In this document: positions 52,862 through 60,769 of the stretch, piece after piece
Layout of the letters: every line of letters begins with the position of its first letter
How positions within the stretch are numbered: the stretch's first letter is position 1
Assembly (NCBI RefSeq): GCF_000424105.1
Contig: NZ_AUJG01000003.1
Coordinates: 62,001 to 126,000 of the forward strand
From: Lachnospira multipara ATCC 19207
GTDB taxonomy: Bacteria > Bacillota > Clostridia > Lachnospirales > Lachnospiraceae
Direction of reading: 5' to 3'
Length of the DNA: 64,000 nt
The notes under the pieces: model-generated
What the model was told of the DNA's origin: nothing
The model's database searches: none
The model's input: the letters and a program-made list of their open reading frames with translations, nothing else
Program-made: the position numbers and the translations under genes

Positions 52862-53365
52862 TTACTTCTTCTTATTCTTCTTAGCAGTAGCCTTATTGTT
52901 CTTCTCTACTGTTTCGTTAGCCTTATCAGCTACCTTCTTCCAGAAGCCCTTCTTTTTCTTCTCAGTTACAGCAATCTTACCACCACGAACTGACTTAATA
53001 CCTACGATGTAGATACCACTTACTTCTGCCTTAACTTCTGCCTTTACAGGAATCTGTTCAAAGACTCTTGGATCAGCTAAAAGTGTCATAACCTGTGGGC
53101 CAACCTTTGCCTTAACGATAGGCATCTTACGACCTCTAAGATACTTAGGTGTCTGATCTAAAACGATCTTAGGCAATCCAGCATCTTTCATCTTCATGGT
53201 CTTCTTATCAATAACTAACATAGAAACCACCTGCTTAGCAGCATCAATCTGCTCCTGATTAGCAGCCTGCTTCTTCTGTAATTTCATTCCAACAATAACA
53301 AGCACAATAAGTGCAACTACAACAACGGCTAAAATAGCCAATAAAACTATGAGCCAAACTGGCAT
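52862..53365 (-). CDS. Membrane-anchored hypothetical protein
   Basis: A 167-residue protein with one N-terminal membrane helix (PVWLIVLLAILAVVVVALIV, residues 2-28), then a soluble domain with KDAGLPKIVLDQTPKYLRGR, VKAKVGPQVMTLLADPRVFE and EVSGIYIVGIKSV, and a very basic Lys-rich tail. I do not recognise a named family; similar sequences seem common in Lachnospiraceae as hypothetical proteins. The topology suggests a cytoplasmic domain held at the membrane. AGGAGG precedes the ATG. Confidence 0.75.
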   Translation of the reverse strand: MPVWLIVLLAILAVVVVALIVLVIVGMKLQKKQAANQEQIDAAKQVVSMLVIDKKTMKMKDAGLPKIVLDQTPKYLRGRKMPIVKAKVGPQVMTLLADPRVFEQIPVKAEVKAEVSGIYIVGIKSVRGGKIAVTEKKKKGFWKKVADKANETVEKNNKATAKKNKKK

Positions 53366-53472
53366 GGTGTACTTCCTCCTACATTATAAAACTGCATCAA
53401 ATCTGACGCCTAAAATATTATAGCATGACTATTAGGCATTGAAAAGCATCGAAATTTATTATTATTTTAGTA

Positions 53473-54039
53473 TTAAATTTCCTCTTCTAGTTTGCTAGTT
53501 ATACATATTTCCACATTACACTCAGATATTGTATTGTAATTAACATCTAGTGAATAATTTAATTTGATTACAATTCTATTCTCTTCTCTTTTTATTCTTA
53601 AATTTTTAGTATAAATACCAATTAACAAACTACCAAAAGGTGTTTCATAAGCGGTTGTATTCTTCTTTCCAGCCTGAAAAATCATATGTGTTGAATAATA
53701 GCCCTTTTTAATAAGTTCTACAACCTGAGAACCGTCCTCATTACATGCGATTTTAATGGTATTCTTAATTACATTTGAATCCTCATCAAGCTCATCAAAC
53801 TTGATATATTCGCTTCCATTAAGCACTCCATAACGGCCAAGATGAATCACCTCAAGATCGTCATCGTTATCCTTCTTAGTTTCCTCATCTCTTACTTCAA
53901 TATCATTTAGATTAGGAATCTCAACAAGTTCTGCATCTTTAATAAGCATTGGGTCACTTAATCCTTCATCTATATCTATAGAAAAAGGGTCATCATACAT
54001 TCCCTTGATTTTAACAAATACTTTTTCTTTATTCTTCAT
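53473..54039 (-). CDS. DUF1934 (YwiB-like) protein
   Basis: A 188-residue protein with the calycin-like DUF1934 pattern: KVFVKIKGMYDD, GRYGVLNGSEYIKFDE, KIACNEDGSQVVELIKKGYY, MIFQAGKKNTTAYETPFGSL and a closing beta hairpin IVIKLNYSLDVN. It has an extra acidic stretch at about residues 45-62. Function is not known for this family. It follows the GntR gene by 14 bp and probably forms one unit with ispE and gntR. Confidence 0.82.
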   Translation of the reverse strand: MKNKEKVFVKIKGMYDDPFSIDIDEGLSDPMLIKDAELVEIPNLNDIEVRDEETKKDNDDDLEVIHLGRYGVLNGSEYIKFDELDEDSNVIKNTIKIACNEDGSQVVELIKKGYYSTHMIFQAGKKNTTAYETPFGSLLIGIYTKNLRIKREENRIVIKLNYSLDVNYNTISECNVEICITSKLEEEI

Positions 54040-54053
54040 ATTCCCTACTATAA

Positions 54054-54722
54054 TTATCTATTAAGTAATCTAATAATTCCCTTCTCCTGATTATTAATAT
54101 GCTGTCTAATTACTGTCTTAGCTTCATCAACATTACGGATTGAGAACTGTCTAATAATATCATTATGCTCAGAAATAAGGATTGAATGTGTTCTTGCGTC
54201 CTTAACATATTCTAGTCTGTAGCGATACATTTGCTCAGATAAGTTATTAATAATTTGAATTAATCTAGCATTCTCTGTCATTGCATAAATAATATCATGG
54301 AAAGCTACATCGGCATCAACAATAGCAACTACGTCCTTTGAAACGATTGCTGATTCAAATACCTTATTAGCAGCCTTTAATTCACTTAATCTATCAGCTG
54401 TTACATTTCTACAAGCTAGAGTTGCTGCTAATTCCTCAAGAGCTGATCTTACCTCAAGTACGTCCTTCATATCCTTTTCAGTAATATGAGCAACTTCAGC
54501 GCCCTTTCTTGGAATCATAATTACAAGGCCTTCAAGCTCAAGCTTTCTAATAGCCTCACGAATAGGAGTTCTTGAAACTCCAAGCTTCTGAGCTAATTGA
54601 ATTTCCATAAGTCTTTCGCCTGGTTCCATCTCGCCCTTTAAAATAGCCTGTCTTAATGTATTAAATACAACATCTCTAAGTGGTAAATACTCACTTACAT
54701 CCATCTTTAACTCGCCTTTCAT
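54054..54722 (-). CDS. GntR-family regulator with FCD domain
   Basis: A 222-residue transcription factor. The winged helix (residues 14-75) has LRQAILKGEMEPGERLMEIQ and GVSRTPIREAIRKLELEGLV. The FCD ligand domain follows (VLEVRSALEELAATLACRN, DVAFHDIIYAMTENARL, SEHNDIIRQFS). His and Asp residues suited to metal binding are present. It overlaps ispE by 4 bases (ATGA) with GGAGG 5 nt upstream, so translation is coupled. A palindrome at the ispE promoter could be its own operator. Confidence 0.9.
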   Translation of the reverse strand: MKGELKMDVSEYLPLRDVVFNTLRQAILKGEMEPGERLMEIQLAQKLGVSRTPIREAIRKLELEGLVIMIPRKGAEVAHITEKDMKDVLEVRSALEELAATLACRNVTADRLSELKAANKVFESAIVSKDVVAIVDADVAFHDIIYAMTENARLIQIINNLSEQMYRYRLEYVKDARTHSILISEHNDIIRQFSIRNVDEAKTVIRQHINNQEKGIIRLLNR

Positions 54723-55606
54723 TTTTTACCTCCATTTACTAAATTGAATACGTCTGTAATGTAGACCTGTCTTGCATCCTGCTTTTGTCTTAAAAATTCC
54801 TGACAAGCCCTAGCTCTTTCCTCATCCTCAAAAAGTCCAAATACTGTCGGTCCGCTACCACTCATCATGGCATTTAGAGCCCCGCATTCTAACATATCAT
54901 TTTTAATTGTATCAATAACCGGATACATAGGAATTGTTACTTGTTCAAGCACATTTCCCATCTTTGAAGCAACCTCATAGAGGTCTCCTGCCTCAAGTCC
55001 AGATATAATCCCATCAATATCAGGGTGCTTAATTTCCACTTCATCAGAATCAAGCTTTTCATAAACAAGCTTTGTAGATACTGAAATAGGTGGCTTAGCA
55101 ATAACAATATGGCAATCTGGCATTGGTCTAAGAGTAGTTAATTCCTCACCAATTCCTTCTGCTAGGGCTGTTCCTCTAAGTAAACAATAAGGAACATCTG
55201 CACCAAGCTTTACGCCTAATTCCATAAGCTGTCTTAAATTAAGACCCAAGTAAAATAACTTATTAATTGCAAATAAAGTAGAAGCCGCATCTGTACTTCC
55301 ACCCGCCATACCAGCCGATACTGGAATAAATTTTCTTAAGTCAACTTCAATTCCGCCTTTAAAGCCGTAAGTTTCCTTCATTAATATAAATGCTTTATAT
55401 ATAAGGTTATTCTCATTAACCGGTAAAAATCCTAGATTAGTATGTATCTTTACTTCATCTTCTTCAATCTTTGTTACAACAAGTCTGTCATAGATACCCA
55501 CTGTCTGCATAATCATTCTTACATCATGGTATCCGTTTTCTCTTCTTCCAACGACATCAAGGCCAAGATTAATCTTAGCTCTAGCCTTTAGCCTAACACT
55601 TTCCAT
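54719..55606 (-). CDS. ispE: 4-diphosphocytidyl-2-C-methyl-D-erythritol kinase
   Basis: Fourth step of the MEP isoprenoid pathway. The 295-residue GHMP kinase has KARAKINLGLDVVGRRENGY (with the catalytic Lys), FIPVSAGMAGGSTDAAST (residues 93-110) and NAMMSGSGPTVFGLF. Length is normal. GGAG precedes the ATG. It heads the unit ispE-gntR-DUF1934 behind a good sigma-A promoter. Confidence 0.95.
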   Translation of the reverse strand: MESVRLKARAKINLGLDVVGRRENGYHDVRMIMQTVGIYDRLVVTKIEEDEVKIHTNLGFLPVNENNLIYKAFILMKETYGFKGGIEVDLRKFIPVSAGMAGGSTDAASTLFAINKLFYLGLNLRQLMELGVKLGADVPYCLLRGTALAEGIGEELTTLRPMPDCHIVIAKPPISVSTKLVYEKLDSDEVEIKHPDIDGIISGLEAGDLYEVASKMGNVLEQVTIPMYPVIDTIKNDMLECGALNAMMSGSGPTVFGLFEDEERARACQEFLRQKQDARQVYITDVFNLVNGGKK

Positions 55607-55661
55607 AGTTACTCCTAATTAAAAAACTCATTATTTGCTTAAAATTTCCCCGTAAAAAGCA

Positions 55662-55702
55662 AATAGACGTATCGTGTATACATGATACACTCCACGTCTA
55701 TT
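55662..55702. promoter_or_regulatory. Palindromic operator or leader hairpin of ispE-gntR
   Basis: AATAGACGT (55662-55670) and ACGTCTATT (55694-55702) form a perfect 9-bp inverted repeat enclosing TGTATACA (55675-55682) and TGATACA. TGTATACA is typical of FCD-type GntR operators. The element starts at the -10 and covers the transcription start. Confidence 0.5.
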
Positions 55703-55728
55703 ATATTAAATCACTTTTTTATTTGCAA
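55700..55728 (-). promoter_or_regulatory. Sigma-A promoter of ispE
   Basis: Bottom strand TTGCAA at 55723-55728, 17-bp spacer, perfect TATAAT at 55700-55705. Confidence 0.78.
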
Positions 55729-55790
55729 GGTTTTTGTATTTATTTTAGAACAATTTAATTAATTACTATCTAGTATCTATAACATACAAA

Positions 55791-57164
55791 CTACCTTTTT
55801 ATCTTTATTACTTCTCTCTTCCAAAGGCCTGTCCAGTAGAGAATATATAGGATTACAGCGGATGTTGCATTAGATACAACAACTGCGTACCATACAGATT
55901 CTACGCCCATGTGAAGAATACTTGAGCAAACCCATAGAGTTAAGAATCTAAAAATCCAAATTCTTGATGCATCAACAAGCATTGTAACTAAGGTATGGCC
56001 GCTACCATTAAAGAGGCCCTGAGTTACATTGTAAAATGCATTAGTAAAACACCAAGCTGCCATTATAGATAGGAAATCCGTTGCAAGAGGCACAACCTTC
56101 ATATCACTAGTAAATATCTTTACAAGGAAAGAAGCAATAGGTCTTCTAGATAAAAGCATACCAAATACGAAAAGGAAAACCGCACCAATTCTTAAGGTAA
56201 TGTGATAAGCCTTATCCGCTCTCTCCTTATTCCCTGCACCGATATTTTGACCAACGATTGTAGAAATAGCTGAACCAAGACCGTTTGCCGGCATTGTAAT
56301 AAGAGAGTTAATCTTATTGCCGATACCGTAAGCCGCAGTGGCCATAGTACCGTAAACAGCTACATTTTTAGTCATAAGCATAAAGCCAAACTGCATTGTA
56401 CTACCACCGATTGAGGTTGGAAGTCCAATTTTGAAAATGTTAGACACCTTGTTAATGTCTAGCTTAAAGCCTCTAAAGTTAATTCGTATTAACTGAGTCT
56501 TTCTTGAAAGGATAAATATTGCAACGATTGCACATGGCACCTTTGCAAGTAATGTCGCAAGAGCTGCGCCCTTAATGCCCCAACCAAATACCATAAGAAA
56601 TAAAGGATCAAGTAATAAGTTAACCACCACACCTAATGTATTAAGAAGCATAGGTTTTATGGTATCTCCCTGAGACTGCTTAACCGAGGTAAACAAATTA
56701 ATAGTAAATAGGAATGGTAAATCCAAAACTACTATTCTAATGTAAGTTAAACCAAATCGATAAATATCGCCACTTGCACCAAGCCAAGCCACAAGGCCTG
56801 GAGATATAAGATAGCAAAATACTGCTAACACAAGAGAAAAGCCCCAAGCTGTAAGACAAATGTGATTAGCCATGGAGTTGGCCTCCTCATCCTTTCTTGC
56901 ACCTAAATATTGGGCTATTAAAATCGCACCTGCTGTAGTAAAACCATTTCCAAAATTAATCAATATATTCTGAAAAGGCGATACTAAAGTGATTGCTGCT
57001 TGGCTATCTGTACCAATCTTTCCAAGCCAGTAAGTGTCTGTCAGATTATACATACTCTGAATAAAGCTGTTAATCATAACAGGAATTGCAAGGGTTAAAA
57101 TCGCCTTGACCAAATTTCCGCTAAGAATTTCATTCCTTTTAGACGCGCTTAATTTCTTTGCCAT
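55791..57164 (-). CDS. MATE-family efflux transporter
   Basis: A 457-residue multidrug and toxin extrusion carrier with 12 hydrophobic segments. It has ILTLAIPVMINSFIQSMYNL at the start, TDTYWLGKIGTDSQAAITLV, and the repeated-half pattern GLPTSIGGSTMQFGFMLMTK. Substrate unknown. It is divergent from the AraC gene, which could regulate it. GGAG precedes the ATG. The 206-bp shared control region is A/T-rich with no promoter I would call firmly. Confidence 0.9.
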   Translation of the reverse strand: MAKKLSASKRNEILSGNLVKAILTLAIPVMINSFIQSMYNLTDTYWLGKIGTDSQAAITLVSPFQNILINFGNGFTTAGAILIAQYLGARKDEEANSMANHICLTAWGFSLVLAVFCYLISPGLVAWLGASGDIYRFGLTYIRIVVLDLPFLFTINLFTSVKQSQGDTIKPMLLNTLGVVVNLLLDPLFLMVFGWGIKGAALATLLAKVPCAIVAIFILSRKTQLIRINFRGFKLDINKVSNIFKIGLPTSIGGSTMQFGFMLMTKNVAVYGTMATAAYGIGNKINSLITMPANGLGSAISTIVGQNIGAGNKERADKAYHITLRIGAVFLFVFGMLLSRRPIASFLVKIFTSDMKVVPLATDFLSIMAAWCFTNAFYNVTQGLFNGSGHTLVTMLVDASRIWIFRFLTLWVCSSILHMGVESVWYAVVVSNATSAVILYILYWTGLWKREVIKIKR

Positions 57165-57370
57165 AACTTCTCCTAATATTTTTTCAACATGTTATCTATA
57201 AATGTTTCTTGACAATTATCAAATTATAAACAATAATTATATTAGCATAAAAATATGTATTTTCTACAAATTTATACCTTGATATAAGAGAAAATACAGA
57301 AATTTTGTTAACTAATACAAAACCAGTAAATATTTTTTACTTTTAATATATGTTAAGGAGTTATATAATT

Positions 57371-58204
57371 ATGTTAAAGAATGTTCCGAAAGAATTCAAT
57401 ATACAACGTATAAAAAGAGATGCTTCTTTTAAACCAAGTAGCACCCACTCTCATCCCTTCCATGAAATCTTTTATTTGGTAAGCGGACAATGTAAGGTTT
57501 TTATTGATCACAACATCTATACCTTCAACAAGGGCGATATTGCCATTGTACCTGCAGGCACTCTTCACAAGACTGACTACACAGGTAAAGGTATTCATGA
57601 ACGTATCGTAATAAGTTTTACAGAAGAACAGGTGCACTGGCTAAACAATTATGCTGGAGACGGCGTGGTTGAAGAATTTTTATCGGCTAATGATGTATTT
57701 TCAATACCAGATAGAAGAAGGGATTATGCAGAGACTCTAATGAACAAGCTTTTATTTGAGAAGAACAATCCCGACATCTTATCCCCGGCATTTATAAGTA
57801 CATCCCTATCCGAGTTACTTCTTTTTATAATTCGATGCAAGAAATTTGAGGATAACGTTGTAAAAGAGATCGACACGAACAACCAGATTATGCAAGAAAT
57901 CGCAACTTACATATACAATCACTACAATGAGCCACTTATGCTTGATGACATTGCTCACCAGTTTAACCTAAGTCGCTCATACCTGTCTAAGAAATTCAAA
58001 GCATCCACTGGTTTTGGTTTTAAGGAGTACATGATTAATATTAGAATTAAAAAAGCCTGTGAGCTTTTACTTGGTACCAACAAAACCATTACAGAGATTG
58101 CCTTTGAATGCGGTTTTAACGACAGCAACTACTTTGGAGATGCCTTTAGGCGAATTAAGGGCGTGTCTCCTCACAAGTATAGAAAGAACGCAGAAACATT
58201 CTAA
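57371..58204 (+). CDS. AraC-family regulator with cupin sensing domain
   Basis: A 277-residue regulator. The N-terminal cupin has HSHPFHEIFYLVSGQCKVFI, IYTFNKGDIAIVPAGTLHKT. The C-terminal double helix-turn-helix has YNHYNEPLMLDDIAHQFNLS, RSYLSKKFKASTGFGFKEYM and ITEIAFECGFNDSNYFGDAF. Such proteins usually sense sugars. The ATG at 57371 has AAGGAG 10 nt upstream; an ATG at 57350 is in frame but has no site. It faces away from the MATE gene. Confidence 0.88.
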   Translation: MLKNVPKEFNIQRIKRDASFKPSSTHSHPFHEIFYLVSGQCKVFIDHNIYTFNKGDIAIVPAGTLHKTDYTGKGIHERIVISFTEEQVHWLNNYAGDGVVEEFLSANDVFSIPDRRRDYAETLMNKLLFEKNNPDILSPAFISTSLSELLLFIIRCKKFEDNVVKEIDTNNQIMQEIATYIYNHYNEPLMLDDIAHQFNLSRSYLSKKFKASTGFGFKEYMINIRIKKACELLLGTNKTITEIAFECGFNDSNYFGDAFRRIKGVSPHKYRKNAETF

Positions 58205-58267
58205 TTTTTTTGAAAATGTATCGCTAAATTTCGGTCTTAAAAAAATTTTCAAAAAAAATGTAATTTA

Positions 58268-58300
58268 AGGGTTAAGTTTTCATATTAAGATGCCGATACT
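58268..58300 (+). promoter_or_regulatory. Sigma-28 promoter of the 58373 gene
   Basis: AGGGTTAAGTTTT at 58268-58280, then TGCCGATACTT at 58291. It is the only sigma-28 site on the top strand. TGAAAATGTA is at 58211-58220. Confidence 0.85.
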
Positions 58301-58372
58301 TGAGTTATAAGAAATCTTTTCTTAAACTAAATATCTTAATAGAATCTTTTTTTACCAAGGAGGGTAAAGCTT

Positions 58373-58996
58373 ATGGAATTAAATGGAGTTAATTCAGCTA
58401 TCTCTGTAGCAGCTACAGAGACCGTAGCATCAAAGTACTCTAGTAAGGCAAGCAAGTCTAATAGCTCATCCACTTCGGAGAAGGCTATTTTTTCTGATGT
58501 CGCAGCAACTTACGAGAGTTCAAGCAATTCAAGCAAAACAGCATCTACAACAAGACAAATAGCTAACCCGGAATTAGTGGAACAATTAAAAGCAGATCTT
58601 GAGGCACGTACCTCACAGATGCAGTCACTTGTTACACAGATGTTCCAGAAACAAGGAATTGCCATTGGTTCAGCCGATGACATGTGGAAACAATTAGCTA
58701 GTGGAAATTTCACTGTAGATGAAGCAACAAGAAAACAAGCAGAAGAAGACATTTCTGAAGACGGTTATTGGGGTGTTAAACAGACATCTGAGCGAATCTT
58801 CTCCTTCGCAAAAGCCTTAGCAGGTGATGATGTGGAGACTATGAAGAAGATGCAGGCTGCCGTTGAGAAGGGTTTCAAAGCCGCAACTAAAACTTGGGGC
58901 AAGGAACTTCCTAATATTTCAAATCAGACCCTCAACGCAGTTAATACAATGTTTGAAGACTTCTACAATAGCAAGAGCGAAAGCACTAACGCTTAA
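58373..58996 (+). CDS. Unknown sigma-28-driven protein, 207 residues
   Basis: I do not recognise a named family. The N-terminal 65 residues are Ser/Thr/Ala/Lys-rich without a signal peptide, like the disordered ends of secreted flagellar proteins (FlgM, FlaG). Residues 66-207 are helical and acidic: NPELVEQLKADLEARTSQM, a GIAIGSADDMWKQL stretch, YWGVKQTSERIFSFAKALAG and MQAAVEKGFKAATKTWGKEL-PNIS. AAGGAGGG precedes the ATG. The sigma-28 promoter points to a motility-linked role, possibly a secreted or regulatory protein. It stands alone, 12 kb from the nearest known flagellar gene. Confidence 0.75.
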   Translation: MELNGVNSAISVAATETVASKYSSKASKSNSSSTSEKAIFSDVAATYESSSNSSKTASTTRQIANPELVEQLKADLEARTSQMQSLVTQMFQKQGIAIGSADDMWKQLASGNFTVDEATRKQAEEDISEDGYWGVKQTSERIFSFAKALAGDDVETMKKMQAAVEKGFKAATKTWGKELPNISNQTLNAVNTMFEDFYNSKSESTNA

Positions 58997-59031
58997 GAAA
59001 CGTTTCTTCTTTGACTTAGAATTTTTTCATA

Positions 59032-59098
59032 TCTGATGAAATCATTAGTAGGGGTACCAATGATCATAAAAAGCAAGGGGGCTTGCTTTCTCATCAGA
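59032..59098 (+). ncRNA. Three-way-junction RNA element after the 58373 gene
   Basis: TCTGATGA (59032-59039) and TCATCAGA (59091-59098) close a junction with two hairpins, ATCATT/AATGAT (59041-59064) and AAGCAAG/CTTGCTT (59071-59088). It lies 36 nt after the stop codon with no T-run, so it is not a simple terminator. The CTGATGA core recalls a hammerhead, but the GAAA box is absent. Confidence 0.5.
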
Positions 59099-59205
59099 AA
59101 TTATGATATTAACCTTGATTAGAAAATTTCAATTTTAATTTAATGTTTTTTACTTTTTAAAAATTTGGGTATGTTTTTAAAAACCAAGGCTACGGCCTTT
59201 AAATA

Positions 59206-59238
59206 AAAGAAGCAGAGAGTTTAACTCTCTGCTTCTTT
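59206..59238. terminator. Bidirectional terminator between 58373 gene and glmM
   Basis: AAAGAAGCAGAGAGTT is mirrored by AACTCTCTGCTTCTTT, a near-perfect 16-bp palindrome with flanking A and T runs. The stretch 59099-59205 holds no gene. Confidence 0.85.
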
Positions 59239-59284
59239 ATTATATTAGCTAATTTCTAGCTTTATTCATTATTTAATGCTAATT

Positions 59285-60637
59285 CTAGATTGCATAACCT
59301 CTAGCCTTAATTACATCAATAACCTTATCTACAAGCTTTTCGCATAAATCAAGTGAGTTTGCCTCAACCATTACACGTACAAGTGGCTCTGTACCACTTT
59401 CACGAACTAAGATTCTACCATCTTCACCAAGCATCTTAGCTACTTCTTCAACTGCTGCCTTAACTTCCTTATCGTTTTGAGCTTCAGTCTTATTAGTAAC
59501 CTTAATATTCTTTAATACCTGTGGATAAACTGCAAATGGTGCAGCAAGTTCAGATAATGTCTTGTTCTTTGCAATCATAACTTCCATCATCTTTAAGGCT
59601 GTAATAATACCATCACCTGTTGTAGCATACTTAGAGAAGATAATGTGGCCAGACTGTTCACCACCAAGTCTGTATCCGTTCTGAAGCATATTTTCATAAA
59701 CATACTTATCACCTACAGCAGTCTTCTCATATTCAATGCCTACTGCATCAAAGGCCTTGTAAAGACCAAAGTTTGACATTACAGTTGTAACAACCTTGTT
59801 GCCTTCAAGAGCACCCTGCTCCTTCATGTAGCAACCATAGATGTAGAGGATGTGATCACCGGAAATGATTTCACCATTTTCATCTACACATAAACATCTA
59901 TCAGCATCACCATCAAAGGCAAAACCAGCATCAAGATGTTCTCTTCTTACTAATTCCTGTAAACCTTCAATATGAGTTGAACCGCAATTTGTATTAATAT
60001 TAGTACCGTCTGGGTTAGCATTTATAACATAAGTCTTAGCTCCAAGAGCGTCAAATACTGCCTTTGCAAGAGTCCAAGCACTACCATTAGCTGCATCAAG
60101 ACCAATTCTCTTGTCCTTGAAAGAATGAATAGCAAGGCTCATAAGGTAACCCATGTATCTGTTACGTCCAGCTACATAATCCACTGTACGTCCGATATTC
60201 TCCTTAGTTGCATAAGGGATTTCACCTAAGTCTCCATCAAGATACTTCTCAATCTCGCCAATAACGTCTTCACGCATCTTCTCGCCTCTGTCGTTAATAA
60301 GCTTGATTCCGTTATCGTAAAATGGATTGTGACTTGCACTAATCATAATACCGCAATCAAAGTCCTCTGTTCTTGCAACATAAGATACAGAAGGTGTTGT
60401 TGTAACATGAAGTAAATATACATCTGCGCCAGAAGCTGTTAAACCAGCAACTAATGCGTATTCAAACATGTAACTACTACGTCTTGTATCCTTTCCAATA
60501 ACTACCTTTGACTTACCGTCTTCATGATTCTTACCATAGAACCATCCTAAAAATCTACCTACCTTAAAGGCATGGTCAACTGTTAATGTAACATTTGCCT
60601 CACCTCTAAAGCCATCAGTACCAAAATATTTTCCCAT
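59285..60637 (-). CDS. glmM: Phosphoglucosamine mutase
   Basis: Converts glucosamine-6-phosphate to glucosamine-1-phosphate for UDP-GlcNAc, the feedstock of wall and of the NeuC route. The 450-residue product has YFGTDGFRGEAN at the start, the catalytic MISASHNPFYDNGIK (Ser102), FDGDADRCLCVDENG (metal) and RESGTEPLVRVMVE. Length is normal. AGGAGG precedes the ATG. A palindromic repeat lies in the gap to galE. Confidence 0.95.
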   Translation of the reverse strand: MGKYFGTDGFRGEANVTLTVDHAFKVGRFLGWFYGKNHEDGKSKVVIGKDTRRSSYMFEYALVAGLTASGADVYLLHVTTTPSVSYVARTEDFDCGIMISASHNPFYDNGIKLINDRGEKMREDVIGEIEKYLDGDLGEIPYATKENIGRTVDYVAGRNRYMGYLMSLAIHSFKDKRIGLDAANGSAWTLAKAVFDALGAKTYVINANPDGTNINTNCGSTHIEGLQELVRREHLDAGFAFDGDADRCLCVDENGEIISGDHILYIYGCYMKEQGALEGNKVVTTVMSNFGLYKAFDAVGIEYEKTAVGDKYVYENMLQNGYRLGGEQSGHIIFSKYATTGDGIITALKMMEVMIAKNKTLSELAAPFAVYPQVLKNIKVTNKTEAQNDKEVKAAVEEVAKMLGEDGRILVRESGTEPLVRVMVEANSLDLCEKLVDKVIDVIKARGYAI

Positions 60638-60660
60638 TTGTTAGTTCCTCCTAAATAATA

Positions 60661-60755
60661 CCACTATTGTAGCAATTCCTTTAGGAATTGCTATGTAGGC
60701 TCGAGCCTTCGCGAAGCGAATCTAATGCGAGAGCTTCCCACTACTGTCATAGTGC
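60661..60755. repeat. Nested palindromic repeat upstream of glmM
   Basis: AGCAATTCC/GGAATTGCT hairpin (60671-60692), TATGTAGGCTCGAGCC, a CTTCGCGAAG hairpin, then TCTAATGCGAGAGCTTCCCA and CTACTGTC. It is the reverse orientation of the 24216 family (CTCGCATTAGA, CTACAT, GACAGTAG). It lies in the glmM-galE gap and is the only copy outside the flagellar region. Confidence 0.78.
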
Positions 60756-60769
60756 CAAAACACTATCAC

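Noticed and set aside
59032-59098. Hammerhead ribozyme
   Set aside because: CTGATGA is present, but the second conserved box GAAA and a matching cleavage site are missing.
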